Shown: positions 58,202-64,000 of the stretch, piece by piece
Layout of the letters: each line of letters starts with the position of its first letter
How positions within the stretch are numbered: position 1 is the stretch's first letter
Notes under the pieces: generated by a model
Database searches by the model: none
What the model was told of the DNA's origin: nothing
The model's input: only the letters and a program-made list of their open reading frames with translations
Program-made: the position numbers and the translations under genes
Assembly: GCA_016712635.1 (NCBI GenBank)
Contig: JADJQS010000006.1
Coordinates: forward strand, 520,162 to 584,161
DNA: 64,000 bases
Origin: Gammaproteobacteria bacterium
GTDB lineage: Bacteria > Pseudomonadota > Gammaproteobacteria > SZUA-140
Direction: 5' to 3'

Positions 58202-58879
58202 TTATCCGGACATTCCCATCTTCTGGGATACTATCACGGCCTGGGTCCGGTTGCTCACGCCCAGCGCCTTCAGAATCGCCGTCACGTGGACCTTGACGGT
58301 GTTCTCCGAGACGTTAAGGTGCCGCGAGATATCCTTGTTGGTCTCGCCCTTGGCCAGTAGCTGCAATACTTCCTGTTGACGCTGTGTAAGCCTGGAAAAC
58401 ATATGCGAGGCCTCCGCGAGTGTGATGGGACGGCTTACTGATGCAGCATTGGCATATGCCTCGTGGTTGAGCGGATTGCCAGGTTCCCGCATTTCCGGCG
58501 GCAGATACGTGCCTCCGGAAAGTACCAGTTGAATCGCGCGCACGATCAGTTCCTGGTTGGTCGCCTTTGGAATGAAACCCGCGACGCCGCGATCGAGTAC
58601 CTTGTGCATGAGCACCGGGTCATCGGAGGCGGAGATGATGATGACAGGGATGGCAGGGAAGCGGTCGCACAGGGTCGTGACCAGAGAGAAACCGTCCGTC
58701 CCCGGCATGAAGTAATCGAGCAGGATCAGATCCAGATCCGCGTTGTTTTCGACCATCTCCAGGACTTGCTTGCCATCCTTGGCTTCAACAACCAAGAGAT
58801 CGTTATAGACACTCTCCAGAGCGTTCTTAAGACCTTCCCTGATGAGATGGTGGTCATCAGCAATAAGGAACTTCAACAA
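58202..58879 (-). CDS. NarL/LuxR-family response regulator
   Basis: This 225-residue regulator has a receiver domain with the acidic pocket FLIADDHHLIREGLK, phospho-Asp in LILLDYFMPGTDG (about residue 54), and Lys in FIPKATNQE. A LuxR helix-turn-helix follows: LTQRQQEVLQLLAKGETNKDISRHL and VKVHVTAILKALGVSNRTQAV. It is the first gene of a five-gene minus-strand set (regulator, TonB receptor, binding protein, hybrid kinase, aminotransferase). It is probably the output partner of the kinase. The long AT-rich region upstream likely holds its promoter. Confidence 0.94.
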   Translation of the reverse strand: MLKFLIADDHHLIREGLKNALESVYNDLLVVEAKDGKQVLEMVENNADLDLILLDYFMPGTDGFSLVTTLCDRFPAIPVIIISASDDPVLMHKVLDRGVAGFIPKATNQELIVRAIQLVLSGGTYLPPEMREPGNPLNHEAYANAASVSRPITLAEASHMFSRLTQRQQEVLQLLAKGETNKDISRHLNVSENTVKVHVTAILKALGVSNRTQAVIVSQKMGMSG

Positions 58880-60075
58880 TCTGCCCCCAATATAATCGTT
58901 AGAAGATATGTGCGTTTTTATTCTTGATGTTGACCCCTTTCTGCCTTAAATTTATTAGAACAGGTCTAAGTTATATTTGTGAATTTAGAATTAGTCAAAT
59001 ACTATTTCCACTCCGGCATGTTTTCATATTTTGATGATTACTGTCAGTAATTCATATTAGCTAAGCATTTTTCATTAGATCAAAATTCAAAAGATTTGGA
59101 ATATCAATATATAGTCAAATCTCGATCAAGCTCGACAAACTCATCACCGCCCACAATCAAATTCACCCGGTAACAAATAATAGAAATACAACGTGTACGG
59201 GCATCAAGGCATCATGAGGAAGACGAGCTTAATCCGCAAGGCATGTCTTTTAGATTGGTCGGTGGACGACTTAAAGGTGCATTATCGATCGCCGTCGATT
59301 AATGTCATGCGCCATGATTAGGCCAAAACGCGATTTCAGCACAGAGCAGACTAAAGGCAGAATATTCCATGATAGTACGCATAATACATATTATGTTAAA
59401 TTTGCCGGCTTGGCCGTTTGCGTTCCAATGCGCCCGGGCGTAACGCCGGCAACATCTCGCGCGGCTAAGGACAAGGGTCCTTGGCCGGTCAGACCCTTTT
59501 GGTTTTTGCCCTTGAAATTTTTGATAATTTTTCACCGATTAAATACTATATTATTAGAATTTATACCAAGATTTGGAATACTCTTTATCAGTGGGTGTCC
59601 GTGGTCTTTTCCTTTGTTTTGGTGGAGTTGGGGGGAGCTTTGCGGTTCCCTTATTGTGTTGCAGCCACACTTCGGCGTGGCGGATACCGGATTGGCCATT
59701 CCCTGATTCAAATTTATTTCTATAGGCTCGCTGTCTCTATTGCTCTTCTATGAGCGAGCTTAAAAGCTTGTAAGCTGATGCTGTTGTTCAATTCCTGCTT
59801 GGCGGGCAGAAGCGGTTGGCGAAGCGCCGGACCGAAGCCTTCTAGTCCGCCGGGCTTCTTCTCTCTCCATCACAGACAATGGCCTATCAATTTCAGGATA
59901 GTACACCTTACGGAGTACTTGAGCAAAGGGGATAATCGCGAATATAGGCTGAAATGCATCCCGCAATGAGATAGCAGTATCCACAGCACAGATTTCCCTG
60001 CCCCTTGGGAATGACTTGTTGCCGTGTTACAGGAAGGGAACTACGGAATGGTAGATCTGGATATGAACGACTGGA
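58880..60075. other. AT-rich 1.2-kb region without a credible gene
   Basis: Short open frames exist on both strands but none has family motifs, a good ribosome-binding site or consistent codon use. Near 59,470-59,510 there are overlapping inverted repeats (GGCTAAGGAC / GTCCTTGGCC, then GGGTC / GACCC followed by TTTT), a possible terminator on the plus strand. The part beside 58,880 likely carries the response-regulator promoter. Confidence 0.55.
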
Positions 60076-60405
60076 TCAGAAGCGCCATAAAAAGGATGCC
60101 TGCGTGTTGTTCAGGCCGTAGGCATAATTACCTTTATCCACCAGCAGCCCAAGCCCCCAGTGTCCGTTGACCTTGGTGTTTCCAAAATAGATTTCAGGCG
60201 ACAGCTTCCATCCGCGGACTTTGAAGTTGTTGTCGACCTTGTAGCGGATTAGCTTGGTTGACCCCACCTCTATGCTGTCTTCCTGATCGTTTTCCGAGGC
60301 GGCCTCGGATTTGGCGGGGGCAAAAAATATACAGCAGCAGAGAATCAGGAAGCTGGGGAAAGTCAGCCTGGGGAACGACATGTGCATATTCATCGACTTG
60401 TGCAT
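60076..60405 (-). CDS. Small exported protein of unknown function
   Basis: This 109-residue protein has a signal peptide (FLILCCCIFFAPAKSEAA). A short acidic linker (SENDQEDSIEVG) and two or three likely beta strands follow (KLIRYKVDNNFKVRGWKLSPEIYFG, HWGLGLLVDKGNYAYGL). It ends NTQASFLWRF, with the aromatic final residue typical of outer membrane proteins. It may be a small surface or outer membrane protein, or the remnant of a larger one. I do not recognise a family. The first ATG is in a stretch with several possible starts (MHKSMNMHM). Confidence 0.5.
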   Translation of the reverse strand: MHKSMNMHMSFPRLTFPSFLILCCCIFFAPAKSEAASENDQEDSIEVGSTKLIRYKVDNNFKVRGWKLSPEIYFGNTKVNGHWGLGLLVDKGNYAYGLNNTQASFLWRF

Positions 60406-60552
60406 ATATATGGCCGCTCATGGACCAAAATCTACGACACAAGTATACCGCGGCACACCGCAGAACTCCATTTATTACATTAATTAATTATATTATCTAA
60501 TTGTAAATACTTAATATTATATTAATGCTTAATAGGCAGGCGCGATTTATTT

Positions 60553-60904
60553 TGGTGCCCAGGACCGGAATCGAACCGGTACGGGAGGTTAATCCCGAGG
60601 GATTTTCATACCCGCTACAGCTTTCGCTGCCCCCTGCTGTGTCTGAACCGGGGTTTGGGGTCTGGACTTTCTCTTTGCCCTATCGCTGTCGACTTAGGCA
60701 GGAGCCATCAAGTCTCTACACTTTCCCCGCGGCTCAGACTGACGAAGGTTCGTCTCGTTCTGCCACGGGGCTTAGCTCGGGATTGCCACCATCCTGAATG
60801 CTGAGGTTTCCCCGAATCTGACTCCATTCACGCCAAGGGTTTCCCGCCTGGGTGCTCAAATTATGTATCAAGTCCCTTGCGTCTACCTGTTTCGCCACCT
60901 GGGC
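60553..60904 (-). tRNA. tRNA-Leu(UAA) interrupted by a group I intron
   Basis: The 5' exon (60870-60904, 35 nt) has the acceptor strand GCCCAGG, a D-arm, and ends in the anticodon stem-loop as AGGGACTT. The 3' exon (60553-60606) begins AAAATCCCT, then a long variable arm, a T-arm (ACCGG TTCGATT CCGGT), the acceptor strand CCTGGGC, and an encoded ACCA end. Joined, the anticodon loop reads CTTAAAA, anticodon UAA, between paired AGGGA and TCCCT. The 263-nt insert lies after the first anticodon base. Its place with tRNA-Gly and tRNA-Cys matches E. coli glyW-cysT-leuZ. Confidence 0.93.
60607..60869 (-). ncRNA. Group I intron in the anticodon loop of tRNA-Leu(UAA)
   Basis: In transcript order the core elements are clear. 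Element P is ATTCGGGGAAACCTCAGC (60800-60818) and Q is AATCCCGAGCTAAGC (60770-60784). R is GTGTAGAGACTTGATGGCTC (within 60693-60721), and S is AAAGTCCAGA (60661-60670). R and S can form P7, and GGAG..CTCC supports P3. A GCAGCGAAAGCTGT hairpin with a GAAA loop (60617-60630) fits a P9-type stem. The intron ends in G just before the 3' exon, as required. TTTGAGC near its 5' end matches the guide region of cyanobacterial tRNA-Leu introns. No homing endonuclease is present. Confidence 0.92.
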
Positions 60905-60960
60905 CAAAATATACGCTGACTAGTGTAATCAATAAGCGTGAAAATTTCAGCAGGATTGGA

Positions 60961-61034
60961 TGGAGGCTGGGGTCGGAATCGAACCGGCGTCCACGGCTTT
61001 GCAGGCCGCTGCATAACCACTCTGCCACCCAGCC
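60961..61034 (-). tRNA. tRNA-Cys(GCA)
   Basis: A 74-nt cloverleaf with acceptor GGCTGGG / CCCAGCC, anticodon loop containing GCA (CCTGCAAAGCC), T-arm GCCGGTTCGATTCCGAC, and encoded TCCA end. It is 65 bp downstream of tRNA-Gly and 56 bp upstream of tRNA-Leu in the same transcript. Confidence 0.97.
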
Positions 61035-61098
61035 AAGAAAAAATTATTGACGACGCAATGCGGGCCGCCGAGGGAGTACACCGTGACGAGCTAGGAAT

Positions 61099-61174
<76 letters not shown>

Positions 61175-61239
61175 CCTCCGTAAAGAGCAGATATTCTTAT
61201 GTTTCTCGCCAGTGATGTCAAGGTGGGGACGGTAAAAGT

Positions 61240-61803
61240 TTATCGACCGCGCTCGGCTCCATACAGTGTCGGCCAGGCCCGTATCAGGTAGACGATCATG
61301 GACCACAGGGTCAGGCTGGCTGCGACGTAGACCAGCACGTACCCGGTGGCTTCGACCGGCAACCCCAGCACGGGATCGCGGTAAAGCAGCAGGATGATGG
61401 CGATCATCTGGCTGCCGGTCTTGATCTTGCCGATCATGCTGACGGCAACCTCGCCTCCCTTCCCCAGTTCGGCCATGCGTTCGCGCAGGGCCGATACGGC
61501 GATCTCGCGGCCGATGATGACCGCCGCCGGGATGGCAAGCCATGGGGTCGGACTTGCCTGAACGAGAAGCACCAGCGCAACAGCCACCATCAGCTTGTCG
61601 GCGACCGGATCGAGGAAGGCACCGAAGGCTGAGGTCTGATCCAGTCTGCGCGCGAGATATCCGTCAAGCCAGTCGGTGGCGGCGGCGAGCGTGAAGATTA
61701 CTGCGGTCGCGGGGCGTGACAGCTCCCAGGGCAGGTAGAAAAACAGCACCAGTACAGGTATCAGTGCGATTCGTACGAGCGTCAACAGCGTTGGCGTGGT
61801 CAT
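61240..61803 (-). CDS. pgsA: CDP-diacylglycerol-glycerol-3-phosphate phosphatidyltransferase
   Basis: PgsA makes phosphatidylglycerophosphate in the inner membrane. The 187-residue product has TLLTLVRIALIPVLVLFFYL and the CDP-alcohol phosphotransferase signature spanning DWLDGYLARRLDQ and GAFLDPVADKL. Further membrane helices and the VIIGREIAVSALRERMAE region complete it. The start is ATG 61803, which matches the family N-terminus; ATG 61827, overlapping the uvrC stop by 11 bases, is an alternative. The uvrC-pgsA-tRNA order is typical of gammaproteobacteria. Confidence 0.94.
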   Translation of the reverse strand: MTTPTLLTLVRIALIPVLVLFFYLPWELSRPATAVIFTLAAATDWLDGYLARRLDQTSAFGAFLDPVADKLMVAVALVLLVQASPTPWLAIPAAVIIGREIAVSALRERMAELGKGGEVAVSMIGKIKTGSQMIAIILLLYRDPVLGLPVEATGYVLVYVAASLTLWSMIVYLIRAWPTLYGAERGR

Positions 61804-61816
61804 GGCGGGGTCTGCG

Positions 61817-63640
<1,824 letters not shown>

Positions 63641-63641
<1 letters not shown>

Positions 63642-64000
63642 CAGAACTTCCGCGGGCTGGCGGGAAGGACAGCGCTGTAATCAACAATGCGTGCAAATAC
63701 CCCGTGAAACATGACCTCCGTCAGGCGTCTCGTCTGGGTGTTGTAGCGGCTGCAGTGATAGGAATCGAACAGCCGCCGCCCGTCGGGAAGTGCGTGCTCC
63801 GCCCCGTGCGAGAAACCGTAATGCGCGGGGCGCAGGGACAGGGCGCGCAGGACCGCCAGGTGCGCGATGGTGCCGAGAGCGAGGATGGCGGCGTCGTGAC
63901 GCAGGCTGCGCAGTTCCGCCCCGAGGTAGGAGTTGCACTGGGCGATCTCCGCGGGAATCGGTTTGTTCGCGGGCGGCAGGCATTTCACCGCGTTTGTGAT
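63641..64000 (-). CDS. Uracil-DNA glycosylase superfamily protein (N-terminus outside window)
   Basis: The frame is open to the window edge, so this is the C-terminal ~119 residues. [20 protein letters not shown] and [16 protein letters not shown], followed by [33 protein letters not shown], match family 4/5 uracil-DNA glycosylases. The conserved His lies in the late HGA.. block. These proteins remove uracil and related bases and usually carry an iron-sulfur cluster in the missing part. Its stop overlaps the uvrC start (TGATG), so the two DNA-repair genes are co-translated. Confidence 0.85.

Noticed and set aside
59302..59984. Open frames of 60-134 codons in the AT-rich region, including a minus-strand frame at 59760-59984
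   Set aside because: No family motifs, no good ribosome-binding sites, mixed codon use; the minus-strand frame has a protein-like start but I cannot support it.
58880..60552. Integrated element using the tRNA-Leu 3' end as attachment site
   Set aside because: No copy of the tRNA 3' end and no integrase gene were found in the adjacent region.
60525..60797. 90-codon plus-strand open frame over the tRNA-Leu locus
   Set aside because: It is the complement of the tRNA exon and the group I intron core, which explain the sequence fully.

Overview
The window (64 kb, mostly GC-rich) comes from a gammaproteobacterial chromosome. The evidence is gene order: lapA-lapB-pyrF; rne divergent from rluC; yceF(maf)/yceD-rpmF-plsX-fabH-fabD-fabG-acpP-fabF; pabC-mltG-tmk-holB-pilZ-tatD; and uvrC-pgsA-tRNA-Gly-tRNA-Cys-tRNA-Leu. 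I cannot name the genus. Sulfate activation and sulfation genes and a large surface-glycan locus suggest a free-living organism.

Layout. 0-2.6 kb: LapA (partial), LapB, PyrF and a ComEA-like helix-hairpin-helix protein. 2.7-12.2 kb: glycan precursor genes: a Wzz-type chain-length regulator, ManC, Gmd and Fcl (GDP-fucose route), GmhB and GmhA (heptose phosphates), CysC and an SLC13-type anion transporter. 12.4-26 kb: an AT-richer glycan assembly island with glycosyltransferases, methyltransferases, a sulfotransferase, a polysaccharide deacetylase, a Wzx flippase and a Wzy-like polymerase; at least seven apparent frameshifts fall here. 25.6-30.6 kb: a WbpV/WbpL/WbpM-like trio (nucleotide-sugar reductase, initiating sugar-phosphate transferase, 4,6-dehydratase) plus GalU. 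30.7-50.6 kb: RNase E, RluC, a HAD phosphatase, SppA, Maf and the fatty acid / folate / DNA replication operon. 50.7-58.9 kb, all on the minus strand: a response regulator, TonB-dependent receptor, periplasmic binding protein, hybrid histidine kinase and aminotransferase. 60.5-64 kb: three tRNA genes, PgsA, UvrC (frameshifted) and part of a uracil-DNA glycosylase.

Two things stand out. First, a dispersed element family: two inverted arms, each of four degenerate 7-bp units (typically GTGAGGC on the left and GCCTCAC on the right), around a variable core. At least seven two-armed copies and three solo right arms occur between 4.4 and 40.6 kb. They fill intergenic gaps, supply stop codons to upstream genes, supply the start of fcl, and lie in frame inside manC and fcl. 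One copy carries, as its core, a gene for a four-helix-bundle protein of the 23S rRNA intervening-sequence / Avd family, making it a candidate for the full-length form. Two copies have left arms expanded to 14 and 12 perfect units. Second, the tRNA-Leu(UAA) gene is interrupted in its anticodon by a group I intron of 263 nt, with the same position and core elements as the cyanobacterial tRNA-Leu intron, but within the typical gammaproteobacterial Gly-Cys-Leu tRNA cluster.

The glycan genes form a plausible Wzx/Wzy-type pathway. WbpM/WbpV-like enzymes make the first sugar, the WbpL-like enzyme loads it on undecaprenyl phosphate, glycosyltransferases extend it with GDP-fucose and other sugars, Wzx flips it, and Wzy and Wzz polymerise it. 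CysC could supply PAPS for the sulfotransferase, so a sulfated product is likely.
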